Source: JAHFTW01 sp038046785
Lineage (GTDB): Archaea; Thermoplasmatota; E2; JACPAO01; JAHFTW01
NCBI GenBank assembly: GCA_038046785.1
Contig: JBBSVM010000009.1
Coordinates: 1-64,000, forward strand
DNA length: 64,000 bases
Direction: 5' to 3'
Shown here: positions 8,996 to 17,021 of the stretch, piece after piece
Numbering within the stretch: the first letter of the stretch is position 1
How the letters are laid out: each line of letters begins with the position of its first letter
Position numbers and translations under genes: made by a program
Notes under the pieces: generated by a model
Seen by the model: only the letters and a program-made list of their open reading frames with translations
Database searches by the model: none
Told to the model about the DNA's origin: nothing

Positions 8996-9370
8996 CTATG
9001 TCCTTTCTCTTGAGTTTTCCGGTTTCTTCTCCTGGGGCTTGGGGCGCTGTTTCCTCTGGAGCCGACGTTCTTTTCGGCGCACCGAAACGGGGCTTTCTCC
9101 ACAGGAAATGCAGGGCTTCTGGCGCGCGGCGGGTTGCCCGCATCGGGAGCACCAGCGCTGCGCGCTGCCGGGGCGCCGGAACACGGCGCCAGCGTGAGGA
9201 GGCGCTTGGGGCAGGAAACGCAGCAAGAACAGCACGAGTGCCGCCAAGAGGAACAAACCGGCCAGGCCGCGCAGCAGGTCGCCGCCGCCGGCCAGCGAGA
9301 TTCCCGCTAAAACCAGGCCGAGGGTGGCCGCGGTGAGGGCGCCCCATGTGGTCGGTCGCAGCGCTTGCAC
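8996..9370 (-). CDS. Membrane protein with a C-terminal zinc ribbon
   Basis: About 124 residues if it starts at GTG 9370; an alternative start at 9418 would overlap the end of dphB. Two hydrophobic spans (WGALTAATLGLVLAGISLAGG and LLRGLAGLFLLAALVLFLLRF) are followed by a zinc-ribbon motif CSRCGQPAARQKPCISCGES and a very basic tail rich in K, R, Q and E. It may be a membrane protein with a nucleic-acid or protein-binding tail. It lies between dphB and the DHH gene on the same strand; the family is not recognised. Confidence 0.6.
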   Translation of the reverse strand: MQALRPTTWGALTAATLGLVLAGISLAGGGDLLRGLAGLFLLAALVLFLLRFLPQAPPHAGAVFRRPGSAQRWCSRCGQPAARQKPCISCGESPVSVRRKERRLQRKQRPKPQEKKPENSRERT

Positions 9371-9396
9371 GGGTCCGGCACGGGCCGCTTGGTGGT

Positions 9397-10170
9397 TCAA
9401 GCCGTCGGTGCGTCCCACAGCCGCCAGGCGGCCGCCTCGACATCGTGCAGGGCGCCGGGGACGATGACGCAGTGCAACGGCGGCCCGAAGTCAAGCGTGG
9501 CGAGATGCCCGGCAGGGCCGGTCCAGCGTCCCGGCTGCGCGGAGCCTGCGCGCGCCACGACGCCCACGGGGGTCGCCTCGTTGAACCAGGAAGCACCGGT
9601 GCGGCGGGCGAGGTCGAGGAGTTGGCGCACCCCTTCGCTTGCCGTCATGAAGTAGCCGACGTCCGCCTGGATGTCGAGAAGGACGAGCGTGTGCAGGCCG
9701 CGGGCGTGGTTCTCCGCCACCGCGTCGAAGGGCGACGTGGGGTTCCACGACCCCTGCGGGCGAACCAGCGTTGTGGTGCGACCGAACTTGTAGTGCTGCA
9801 GCCCAAGAAGCCCAGGCGCCGCCGTCAGAATGGAGGGAGCGTGCAGGATGTGCAGGGCGACTCCCGCCGCTTTGGCGCGCACCAGCAAGTCGGTGTGGGT
9901 GGTGGCCGCCATCGGGTCGCCTGCCACCAGCAGCGCGACATCGCCCGTGCGCGCTTCGGAGAGAAGTTTGTCGGCCCCCGTCTCGACGCCGAGCCGGTCG
10001 AGGCGCGTCACGGGCTTGCCAAACAGCGCCTCCAACTCTGCGTGCGGGGTGGCGAGGATGGCGGTGTAGAACTCGGCGTAGAGCCGGTCGCACCGCTTGG
10101 CCGCTTCGAGGCCGGCGAGGGTGATGCTGCGGGCATCAAAGAGGCCGAGGCCGATGAGCCAGAGCGCCAT
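9397..10170 (-). CDS. dphB: Diphthine synthase
   Basis: DphB is the SAM-dependent methyltransferase that trimethylates the modified histidine of elongation factor 2 in diphthamide synthesis. Family motifs: LWLIGLGLFDARSITLAGLEA at the start, LLVAGDPMAATTHTDLL for SAM binding, then HAPSILTAAPGLLGLQHYKFG. 257 residues is the usual length. ATG at 10170 shares its A with the stop codon of the upstream gene (TGATG), so the two are translationally coupled. Confidence 0.95.
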   Translation of the reverse strand: MALWLIGLGLFDARSITLAGLEAAKRCDRLYAEFYTAILATPHAELEALFGKPVTRLDRLGVETGADKLLSEARTGDVALLVAGDPMAATTHTDLLVRAKAAGVALHILHAPSILTAAPGLLGLQHYKFGRTTTLVRPQGSWNPTSPFDAVAENHARGLHTLVLLDIQADVGYFMTASEGVRQLLDLARRTGASWFNEATPVGVVARAGSAQPGRWTGPAGHLATLDFGPPLHCVIVPGALHDVEAAAWRLWDAPTA

Positions 10171-10724
10171 CAGTAGTGGTAGTCCCGCTCGCCGTCCGGT
10201 TCCAACTCGACGCCGAGGCCGACGGCGATGCGGTTGGCGAAGTTGTAGTACCCAACCACTTGCGCCGCCTGGAGAATCTCTTCGTCGCGCAGACCCGCTT
10301 TCTGCAGGGCAGCCGTCTGCGCTGCGACGCCCTTTTGCGGTGCGCTGGTGAGTTGGATGGCGTACTCGACGAGCGCCTTCTCGCGCCCCGTCGTCGCCTT
10401 GGCGGGGTTGGCGGCGAAACTCTCGACCCACGCGGGTTCCTTGGCGTAGCGAGCGAGTGCGTCTTTGTGGTGCGACAAGCTGTAGGGGTCGCCGTTGGTT
10501 GCGGAGACCGCCACCGCGATGAGCTCGACCTCGCGCCGGCTCAGGCCGCCCTTGCTGAAGCAGGTCGCCATGTAGAGGTCAAGGTGGGCGCGCATCGCTT
10601 TGGGCTCCAGGCTCTGCGCGCGCAGGATGTTGCTGACGCGGCCACGGTTGCGCTGAATCTCGTCGTAGAGCTCGAAGAGCTTGCCCTCCGCTTCGTCCTC
10701 ATGGATGACGCGAATCGTGGCCAC
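10170..10724 (-). CDS. AhpD/carboxymuconolactone decarboxylase-like protein lacking the cysteine pair
   Basis: 184 residues with the layout of peroxidase-related AhpD-like proteins: LSRREVELIAVAVSATNGD leading to a His-His, then the C-terminal helices. The redox motif of the family, Cys-x-x-Cys ahead of the histidine, reads D-P-Y-S here, so both cysteines are gone. It is therefore unlikely to be a thiol peroxidase and may have another catalytic or a structural role. It is coupled to dphB. The fold assignment is good; the reaction is unknown. Confidence 0.75.
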   Translation of the reverse strand: MATIRVIHEDEAEGKLFELYDEIQRNRGRVSNILRAQSLEPKAMRAHLDLYMATCFSKGGLSRREVELIAVAVSATNGDPYSLSHHKDALARYAKEPAWVESFAANPAKATTGREKALVEYAIQLTSAPQKGVAAQTAALQKAGLRDEEILQAAQVVGYYNFANRIAVGLGVELEPDGERDYHY

Positions 10725-10787
10725 GTAGCCAGCGACGCTGGACGGGGGAGATAAGGAGGCCGGCTCCGGTGTGGGCTCTCTCGCCCC

Positions 10788-10988
10788 TCAGCGCTTGCGC
10801 GGCAGGAGGAGCATGATGCTGGTGAAGATGAGGGCGATGGGGCCAAGCATCGACCAGTTGAACGCCCACCACGCCATGTTGTCGCCCAGCCAGGCGACGC
10901 CGAGAACCAAGAAGAAGAGGCCGAGCCAGTTCACGCTGTTCCAGTCGAAGACCGGTTTGCTCGTCCCGAGGTAGCCCCGCTCGTCCAT
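10788..10988 (-). CDS. Small two-span membrane protein, 66 aa
   Basis: Starts at ATG 10988 (MDERGYLGTSKPVFDW). Two hydrophobic segments: VNWLGLFFLVLGVAWLGD and SMLGPIALIFTSIMLLL, ending in PRKR. The tryptophan-rich loop (WWAFNW) is notable. No family is recognised. The gene lies between the AlkA-type gene and the AhpD-like gene on the same strand. Confidence 0.6.
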   Translation of the reverse strand: MDERGYLGTSKPVFDWNSVNWLGLFFLVLGVAWLGDNMAWWAFNWSMLGPIALIFTSIMLLLPRKR

Positions 10989-11045
10989 GGCCCCAAACCC
11001 TGCGAGGGGCGGCATAAGGCTGCCCAAACGATTCCGGGGCGGCTC

Positions 11046-11660
11046 TCATGCTGGATTGCGGCGCGATTGCCAGAGCACGCGTGCCGCCACCGAGTTGTAG
11101 GGGGACCACGCCGCCTGCTGGCGCGCCATGACGGTGGCTGCCTTCTCGGGCGGCACGGCGTAGGTGTCGGCGACGGCAAGCCGCAGACCCAAATCTTCGG
11201 GCGCGAAGACGTCGGGGCGGCCCAAATGAAACAGCAGGAACATCTTCGCGGTCCAGGTACCGATGCCCTTGACGGCCACCAGCTCCGCGATGATGGCCTC
11301 ATCGGGCATCGTGGGGAAGCGGTCGAACTCCACCTCGCCGCGCTGTGTCTTGTCGGCAAGGTCGAGGATGGATGCCGCCTTGCTGCGCGACAGCCCCGCA
11401 GCGCGCAACTGCTCGGGCGTTCGGTTGAGGACGCGGCGCGGCGTCACCTTGCCGCCAAGCGTCTTGACGAGGCGGGCGTGGATGGTGCGCGCCGCTGCCA
11501 TGCTCACCTGCTGGTGCGTGATGGACTCAACGAGCGCAGCAAAGCCGTCTTTCGGCGCGAGCTGCGACACGGGGTCGATGGGATGCGCGCGGCTGAGGCG
11601 AGCCATCACGGGGTCGCTTTGCGCCCAGCGCTTTTCGGCGGCCGGTTGAAGGTGCCGCAT
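11046..11660 (-). CDS. DNA-3-methyladenine glycosylase, AlkA/HhH-GPD type
   Basis: 204 residues. AlkA-like enzymes excise alkylated bases to begin base-excision repair. The helix-hairpin-helix KGIGTWTAKMFLLFHLGRP is followed by DVFAPEDLGLR, whose aspartate before LGLR is the catalytic residue. SITHQQVSMAAARTIHARL is the family's N-terminal signature. ATG at 11660 overlaps the upstream stop as TGATG, so it is coupled to the membrane-protein gene before it. Confidence 0.92.
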   Translation of the reverse strand: MRHLQPAAEKRWAQSDPVMARLSRAHPIDPVSQLAPKDGFAALVESITHQQVSMAAARTIHARLVKTLGGKVTPRRVLNRTPEQLRAAGLSRSKAASILDLADKTQRGEVEFDRFPTMPDEAIIAELVAVKGIGTWTAKMFLLFHLGRPDVFAPEDLGLRLAVADTYAVPPEKAATVMARQQAAWSPYNSVAARVLWQSRRNPA

Positions 11661-12061
11661 CACGGCGCCTTGCAAAGGGGGCTGCGGCGCGCCAAGAGGA
11701 ACACAGTGACGCCGAAAGCGAGGATGCCGTTGGCGACGTGCAGCGAACGAACCAGCGGTGCAACGGGGGCGTAGATGAGCGCGTACTGCGCCTGGATGAG
11801 GATGAAGACCGCGACGCCGCCCCATCCGGCGCGCTTGTCGCCGCCCACGAATCCGCACAACATCAGGAGCATGGGGATGAGTTCGACGTAGTGGACGAAG
11901 CGCTTGTGCGCCGCAAAATAGGAACCGTCCGCCATGAACCCCGCCCCGCCAAGATAGGCCTGCATCAGCAAGCCGGCGGCAAGGGCGAAGAGCAGAAAGG
12001 GAACCGCGGCGCCGAGGCGGCGACGCCACGCGGGCAGGGGAGCAGAAGCGGGTTGGCTCAC
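11660..12061 (-). CDS. Four-span membrane protein, DUF6220-like
   Basis: 133 residues from GTG 12061, overlapping the acyl-CoA synthetase stop as GTGA. Four hydrophobic spans; conserved-looking histidines sit at the membrane boundary (AAHKRFVHYVELIPMLLML and VRSLHVANGILAFGVT). The pattern of H-R...H in one loop and LH.AN in the last span resembles DUF6220 and other small quinone- or heme-associated membrane proteins. Function unknown. Part of a tightly overlapping run with acyl-CoA synthetase and the glycosylase. Confidence 0.65.
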   Translation of the reverse strand: MSQPASAPLPAWRRRLGAAVPFLLFALAAGLLMQAYLGGAGFMADGSYFAAHKRFVHYVELIPMLLMLCGFVGGDKRAGWGGVAVFILIQAQYALIYAPVAPLVRSLHVANGILAFGVTVFLLARRSPLCKAP

Positions 12062-13842
12062 GCGCTGCGCCAGGCGTCGCCGGGCTTGAACTGCGTGGTG
12101 TAGTGCGCCTCGAAGAGCGGCGCGAAGCGCAACCGCTGGTCCTTGCCGGTCGCCGTCTTCGGAATGGCCTCCACGAAGCAGACCACCTTGGGCGACTTCT
12201 CCCACGGGATGCCTTTCTGCTTGAACCACGCAAGGACGGCGGCCTCTGACAGCGCGGCACCTTCCGCCGTCGCTTTGCGCTCGAGGACGGCGCCCACTTC
12301 CTGCCCCAGTTTCTGCGATTTGAACCCGTAGGCCAACGCGTTCTCGACGCCAGGGATGCTGCGCAGCAGTTGGTCGATCTCGAACGTGCTGTACTTCTCG
12401 CCGCCGCGTTCGATGAGCTCTTTGATGCGGCCGACGATGAAGAAGAACGGGCGGCCCTTGGCGTCGCGCGCCATGAACCCCTCGTCTCCGGTCGCGAGGA
12501 CGCCGTGCTGGAACGTCTTGCGGTTCGCCTCGTCGTTGCGGAAATACTCCTTCATGACGTTGCGTCCGGAGACGACGATTTCGCCCCAGCACTCCTTCGG
12601 GACAGGTTGGCCGAATGTTCCAGTCGGTTTCGGTTTGCCGGATTCGGGGTCGATGATGCCCATCTGGTTGTGCACGATGGGGACGCCGATGCTGGGGAAG
12701 CCGTGGAACGCGATGGCGGTTGCGTACTCGGCATCCGTCAAATCGGCGGGGAGGAAGCAGGAATAGCAGGTGGTCTCCGACATGCCCCAGCCGTGCGCGA
12801 TGCGGATGCCGAACGCCGCGGTGAACGCTTCGGCGACATCAACGTAGAGCTGTCCCGCACCGCAGATGACCGTCCGGAAGCGCTCGCGCAGGCCGGGGAA
12901 AACGTCCGGGTCGCCGCCCAAATCGGTCAGCGACTTCAACATCGCCGGGACGACCGAGGTGGCACTGACGTTCTCGGCCGAGACGCGCTCCCAGAAGAGC
13001 TGCGGCTTCCACTTGCGGTTGAGGACGATGGAGCCGCCGCACCAGAGGGCGGTGAGGAACGTCGTGACGATGGCGTTGACGTGAAACAACGGCATCGACG
13101 TCATGAAAATGTCCTCGGGGCCGAATCCGTGGTGGCGGGCGATGCCGTGCGCGTCGTAGAGCATCTCGTGTGTCAGGATGACGCCCTTCGGGGGGCCGGT
13201 TGTCCCCGAGGTGTAGATGTTGATGGCGTTCGTGGCAAGGGGGCGCGGCGGCAGGTCCAGCTCCGACTCGACGCTGTACATCATCTCGCCCCACTCGGCA
13301 TCGTAGGTGGTGCGAACGCAGTTCTCACCAAACGAAATCACTGTCGCAGCGCCGGCCTGGCGGGCGATGGGTGCGATGCGGGCCGCACAGCCGTCGCGCA
13401 CGAAGAGCGCCTTGACGCCGGCATGCTCGAGGATGTAGCGCAGCCGCGCGTCGTCCTCCTTCAGGTTGAGCGGCACCGTGAGGAGACCGCTCGACCAGGC
13501 CGCGGCAAGAACGATGAGAGTGTCGGCGTGGTTGAACTCGTCCGCCGTCGCGATGGCGTCGCCTTCGACGAGGCCCAAATCCGCCATCACCTTGGCCGCC
13601 TTGCGCACTTCGAGGACGAACTCCTGCCGCGTCCAGTCCGAGCGGGTGCGCGCCTCGTCGTCGTAGAAGACCAAGAACGGCTTGTCGGGCGCCTCGCGCG
13701 CGCGCCGCTCCAGCAGGTCGCCGATGCCGTCCACGCCGAGGTCGAACGTGGGCACGACGTCGCCCGCGAGGTGCGGGTGGTCCACGCGGTGCGCCTTGGC
13801 AACGAGGTCGGCGACCGAGGCGGTGGGGGCGACGTTCTGCAC
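12058..13842 (-). CDS. AMP-forming acyl-CoA synthetase / CoA ligase
   Basis: Activates a carboxylic or fatty acid to its CoA thioester with ATP. Motifs of the adenylate-forming superfamily are all present: TSGTTGPPKGVILTH (ATP loop), GWGMSETTC, TGDEGFMARD, GRIKELIERGGEKYS and the C-terminal PKTATGK with the catalytic lysine. Length is about 594 residues from GTG 13842. The frame runs upstream to 14040 but would then overlap the divergent lipoprotein gene; the true start is uncertain within that stretch. Substrate cannot be read from sequence. It may feed the acyl-CoA dehydrogenase and ETF encoded later in the window. Confidence 0.92.
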   Translation of the reverse strand: MQNVAPTASVADLVAKAHRVDHPHLAGDVVPTFDLGVDGIGDLLERRAREAPDKPFLVFYDDEARTRSDWTRQEFVLEVRKAAKVMADLGLVEGDAIATADEFNHADTLIVLAAAWSSGLLTVPLNLKEDDARLRYILEHAGVKALFVRDGCAARIAPIARQAGAATVISFGENCVRTTYDAEWGEMMYSVESELDLPPRPLATNAINIYTSGTTGPPKGVILTHEMLYDAHGIARHHGFGPEDIFMTSMPLFHVNAIVTTFLTALWCGGSIVLNRKWKPQLFWERVSAENVSATSVVPAMLKSLTDLGGDPDVFPGLRERFRTVICGAGQLYVDVAEAFTAAFGIRIAHGWGMSETTCYSCFLPADLTDAEYATAIAFHGFPSIGVPIVHNQMGIIDPESGKPKPTGTFGQPVPKECWGEIVVSGRNVMKEYFRNDEANRKTFQHGVLATGDEGFMARDAKGRPFFFIVGRIKELIERGGEKYSTFEIDQLLRSIPGVENALAYGFKSQKLGQEVGAVLERKATAEGAALSEAAVLAWFKQKGIPWEKSPKVVCFVEAIPKTATGKDQRLRFAPLFEAHYTTQFKPGDAWRSA

Positions 13843-13911
13843 GAAGCGGCCACAGGGATGCTCTCCTTGAGGGTAGCGGGCGGACTTGTTCCAGCCAATT
13901 GTCCAAAAGTG

Positions 13912-13919
13912 TTCTAAAG
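13912..13919 (+). promoter_or_regulatory. TATA-like box for the lipoprotein gene
   Basis: TTCTAAAG lies 28 bases upstream of ATG 13940, the spacing expected if transcription starts at or next to the start codon. It sits in the gap between divergent genes. Confidence 0.5.
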
Positions 13920-13939
13920 TGCCTGGGAAGTTGACGGGT

Positions 13940-15091
13940 ATGGACCGCCTCCTGCTGGTTGCCCTTGCCTCTCTCGCTCTCGCCCCGGTCCTCGCCGGCT
14001 GCGCCTCCGTGGCCGCCGAACCGGTCGCCCTCGACTCCACGCCGGCCTACCTCTCCGCCGTCGAGAAAGGAATGGAGCTGGACCCCTCGGCCCGGCTGCG
14101 TGAGCTCACCGCCTTCGACGGGCCCCATCGCGCCCACCCCGACGCACAGAGCCTCCTGGCGCAAGAATCGGGCAATGACGGCGTGCGCGGCGATGGGCTC
14201 GCCAACTCCTGGGTCGCCACCTTCTCCCTGCACGGCAGCGATGGCCAAGCCACCGGCGGCCTCGAAGTGCAGGTCTTCGCCGACGGTGCCCTGCCCAAGA
14301 CGCGGCTCGATCCCGACCTGGACACCAACTCGGGCGAATCGCGCAGCGAAGGGCCTGACCTCGCCCACTGGCAGGTCACCTCGCAGCAGGCTGCCGCCAT
14401 CGTCGCCAACAACGGCACCTTCGCGAAGCATGTCGCCGACTACCCCGAGGGCGGTTACGTCTACCACTACAGCCCCTACAGCCCGCCCCAGGCGGTCTAC
14501 GATTGGGGCAACTTCTTCTTCGGCGTGCACGATGGGATGGAGGAGCCGGAACCCACCGGCTGGGCCGTTTACGGCAACCAGTGGGTCATCGTCCACTACG
14601 ACCCCAACGCGGAGGGCGTGCCAAGTGTTGCCACCGCCATCGTCGATGCCTCCAACGGCAAACTCCTCTTCGTCCAAGTCTACGTCCCCCGCACCTTCGC
14701 CCTCCTTCTGCAGAGCGACGAAACCTTCGAGGACCCCGTCCCCATCAACCCGCTCGACCCGCCGGTCTTCACCGTCCCCTTCGAGGTGCCCGAAGGCACC
14801 ACCGCCATGGAGACCGTCGCCGACACCTTCCGCGGCGCCGTCGGCATCGCCGTCCTTGGTCTGGGCCAAGCGACTCTCGAACTGCTGGACCCCGCCGGCA
14901 ACCTCGTGGAGACGGAGGACGCTGGCTTCGGCTACTTCGGCTACCCCATCAAGGACCCACTCGCCGGGACCTGGACCTGGCGCATCACCCACAACGACGT
15001 GGTGCCCGGAAACACCCACTTCTACGCCTACGTCTACGGCATCGTCCCGGAAGGCTCCGTGGAGGAGCCGAGCCACGACGATCTCGAATAG
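13940..15091 (+). CDS. Secreted lipoprotein of unknown function
   Basis: 383 residues. A signal peptide ends in a lipobox (LLVALASLALAPVLAGC), so the mature protein should be lipid-anchored outside the membrane. The body is rich in beta strands and aromatic residues. The C-terminal ~100 residues (VPEGTTAMETVADTFRGAVG ... GTWTWRITHND) look like an immunoglobulin-like or pre-peptidase C-terminal beta-sandwich. No enzyme motif seen. The upstream in-frame ATG at 13886 is rejected because the signal peptide begins at 13940. Confidence 0.8.
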   Translation: MDRLLLVALASLALAPVLAGCASVAAEPVALDSTPAYLSAVEKGMELDPSARLRELTAFDGPHRAHPDAQSLLAQESGNDGVRGDGLANSWVATFSLHGSDGQATGGLEVQVFADGALPKTRLDPDLDTNSGESRSEGPDLAHWQVTSQQAAAIVANNGTFAKHVADYPEGGYVYHYSPYSPPQAVYDWGNFFFGVHDGMEEPEPTGWAVYGNQWVIVHYDPNAEGVPSVATAIVDASNGKLLFVQVYVPRTFALLLQSDETFEDPVPINPLDPPVFTVPFEVPEGTTAMETVADTFRGAVGIAVLGLGQATLELLDPAGNLVETEDAGFGYFGYPIKDPLAGTWTWRITHNDVVPGNTHFYAYVYGIVPEGSVEEPSHDDLE

Positions 15092-15135
15092 AGCGCTGCC
15101 AATCCGCTCAAGAAGCGAACACGCCTGGACAACGC

Positions 15136-15284
15136 GCCGATGTCGCGTCGTCCGGTCCTCACGGACCGGAGTCCGCGCCGTGGGCCCATCAGCCGACGTC
15201 GCTTCATCCGACCCTTGCGGGTCGGAGTCAACGACGTCGGCTCCCCATCAGCCGACGTCGCTTAATCCGGTAGAGCAGCGGTCT
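15136..15284 (+). repeat. Partial copies of the tRNA-Ser 5' half
   Basis: The first 34 bases of tRNA-Ser(UGA) occur again, identical, at 15251-15284. An 18-base version with one change is at 15192-15209, and a weaker one (16 of 20) at 15136-15155. Spacing is 56, 59 and 188 bases to the real gene. The 34-base copy then runs into a hairpin (GGTCTCGAGGGC / GCCCTTCGAACC) instead of the tRNA anticodon arm. Confidence 0.8.
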
Positions 15285-15438
15285 CGAGGGCTGCGCCCTT
15301 CGAACCGGCGGACGGCCTACGGCCGGCCGTGGGGGGCTCCGCCCCCCGCTCCCCCCGGCAAGGAGGCTTCGCCTCCCTGCACCCACCAACGCCTCGCTTC
15401 GCTCGGCCTCAAGAACTCGCGTTGAATGGCGAACTCAA
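15285..15438. other. Hairpin-rich spacer before tRNA-Ser
   Basis: No gene. Several short perfect stems follow one another: GGCC-TAC-GGCC near 15315, GGGGGGC-TCC-GCCCCCC near 15331-15348, GGAGGC-TTC-GCCTCC near 15362-15376, and GCCTCGC-TTC-GCTCGGC near 15391. The style matches the hairpin clusters near 7.9 kb and 33.2 kb. Confidence 0.55.
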
Positions 15439-15522
15439 GCCGACGTCGCTTAATCCGGTAGAGCAGCGGTCTTGAAAACCGCCGGACTCACGTCTTTCCA
15501 GGTTCAAATCCTGGCGTCGGCG
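15439..15522 (+). tRNA. tRNA-Ser(UGA)
   Basis: Class II tRNA of 84 bases. Acceptor GCCGACG / CGTCGGC with discriminator G, D arm GCT...AGC, anticodon stem GCGGT / ACCGC with loop CTTGAAA (anticodon TGA), a long variable arm (GGACTCACGTC), T arm AGGTTCAAATCCT. The long variable arm and anticodon agree on serine. No intron, no encoded CCA. Confidence 0.95.
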
Positions 15523-15606
15523 CTCGCCACGCTCGCGCCTCCGCGCGCCTAGAGCGCTGCTGCGCTCAAGGCTGGCATCGGGTCCGCCTGACGGCGGACT
15601 TAGGTG

Positions 15607-16227
15607 TCAGTCCCCTTGCTTCTTCGCCCTTGGCCCCGGCACAAAATTCCAGAGAGCAATCTGCCCGAATCCCTCCTCAGACCAACCCGCCGCCGAGATG
15701 TTGCCGTAATCCTGTCCGAACGCGAACGCGTCGGTGTAGGGCCGTTTCATTGTGTAGGACAGGACGGCACGACTCACGCCGGCGTGGGCAAACAGCGCAA
15801 CGGTGCGCCATTTGAACTCCTCGCGCAGGGCGTCGAGGCCAGCGGCGACGCGCTCGCTGAATACTGTGCCCGACTCGCCACCGTGTGAAACGGTGGTCAT
15901 GAACCCACTCTTCCACGCTTCAGCCGCGACGGCGTCCTTGGCAACGATTTGCTCCCAGAACAGTCCGTCCCAGGCGCCGAAATCCATCTCCGCGAACGCT
16001 GACCGGATGTCGAGTTTCATGCCCTTGGCCTTGGCAAGCGGTGCGGCGGTGTCGAGGGCGCGGCGGCGCGGGCTGCTGATGATGGCGTCCAGCTCGGCCT
16101 CCTCGAGGTAGGCGGCGAGGGCTGCGGCCTGGTGGCGGCCAAGGTCGCTCAGCTGGACGTCGGTGCGGCCGATGAAAGAGCCGACAAACTTTGCCTCGAC
16201 CTCGCCGTGGCGGGCAAACCACAATCG
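15607..16227 (-). CDS. Histidine phosphatase (phosphoglycerate mutase-like)
   Basis: About 206 residues from GTG 16227 (RLWFARHGEVEAKF); a second in-frame GTG at 16248 is possible. The catalytic RHG motif, the SSPRRRALDTA arginine motif, the acidic EMDFGAWDG and the second histidine in LFAHAGVSRAVL define the superfamily. Members dephosphorylate small metabolites such as sugar phosphates, or cobalamin and nucleotide intermediates; the substrate here is unknown. Divergent from the small membrane-protein gene at 16301. Confidence 0.85.
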   Translation of the reverse strand, partial: RLWFARHGEVEAKFVGSFIGRTDVQLSDLGRHQAAALAAYLEEAELDAIISSPRRRALDTAAPLAKAKGMKLDIRSAFAEMDFGAWDGLFWEQIVAKDAVAAEAWKSGFMTTVSHGGESGTVFSERVAAGLDALREEFKWRTVALFAHAGVSRAVLSYTMKRPYTDAFAFGQDYGNISAAGWSEEGFGQIALWNFVPGPRAKKQGD

Positions 16228-16300
16228 CACAAGGCGACCACGCGCCACGGTATCATGACGGTGCCGACGCCCTTTTCGCCTGGGCCGCCGTGGAGCCGGC

Positions 16301-16621
16301 ATGGCCCCGCCCGCCCTGCCGCGCTTCCTGCGCTACGGCGAGTCGGAGCTGGATCCGGCCATCCACGCCGAAATCCTCCTCGAATCAGCGCGCAACGAGG
16401 CGCGCGTCGCCATCTTGGAGTTGGTCCTCGCGCTCGGCTTCGGGTTGTGGACCGGCTTCGTGGGCGAGATGTTTCGCGCCGTCGCGGTCTTTGCCCTCCT
16501 CACCGTCCTGCCGCTGCTTCTTGATGCGCAGCTGCGCCGGATGGCCGCCAAACGGCTCACCGGAGCGGGTCCTAAACCTGCAGCGGTCGTGCAGCGCGAT
16601 TTCGCCTACCGCCGGCGCTAA
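16301..16621 (+). CDS. Small membrane protein, 106 aa
   Basis: A soluble N-terminal ~35 residues (FLRYGESELDPAIHAEILLE), then two adjoining hydrophobic spans (VAILELVLALGFGLWTGFVG and AVAVFALLTVLPLLLDA), then a basic tail. No known family recognised. Ends overlapping the stop of the convergent PIN gene by about four bases. Confidence 0.6.
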   Translation: MAPPALPRFLRYGESELDPAIHAEILLESARNEARVAILELVLALGFGLWTGFVGEMFRAVAVFALLTVLPLLLDAQLRRMAAKRLTGAGPKPAAVVQRDFAYRRR

Positions 16622-17013
16622 AGCAGCGCTTCGGAGCCTGTGCGCGAGCCCGCACCCTTCCAGCCCAAGCGGCCCGGTCCGCGCGCCACAATGACGCGCA
16701 GACCCGATTTGACCGACTCTGCCTGGATTTTGCGGTCGTTGGTGAAGACGATGCCGTTGAGGCGACGTGCCACTTCGAGGAGGCCGTCGTCGCCGGGAAG
16801 TTTCGTCGCTTCGATGCGGCTCTTCTGCACGAGCTTCAGTGCCAGCTTGGCGGCGCGGCCGGGGGCGCCGAGATTCTTTGCGAGTCCGGAAAGTTCGTTC
16901 GCGACGCTCTGGGGCACGACAATTTCAACGACGCCGACCAGCCGCTCCAGCTCGGTGAGGATGTCTGCGTCGGCAACGAGCAGGAGGGCGTTGGTGTCAG
17001 CGATGACCTGCAT
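16618..17013 (-). CDS. PIN-domain RNase-like protein
   Basis: 131 residues. PIN acidic residues are visible: IADTNALLL at the start, NELSGLAK, GDDGLLEVA and VFTNDRKIQ. In many euryarchaea a PIN protein of the Fcf1/Utp24 type follows the eIF2-gamma gene; the same arrangement here, nine bases after it, supports a role in rRNA processing rather than a toxin. No antitoxin-like gene is adjacent. Confidence 0.85.
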   Translation of the reverse strand: MQVIADTNALLLVADADILTELERLVGVVEIVVPQSVANELSGLAKNLGAPGRAAKLALKLVQKSRIEATKLPGDDGLLEVARRLNGIVFTNDRKIQAESVKSGLRVIVARGPGRLGWKGAGSRTGSEALL

Positions 17014-17021
17014 GCGCGCCT

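Noticed and set aside
9397..10431. A longer diphthine synthase starting at 10431
   Set aside because: The extra N-terminal ~87 codons overlap the AhpD-like gene in another frame and lack family resemblance; ATG 10170 gives the normal protein.
15251..15310. A second tRNA-Ser (CGA) with an intron
   Set aside because: The 34-base 5' match ends at CTCGA and the following bases form a hairpin; there is no T arm or 3' acceptor half within reach.
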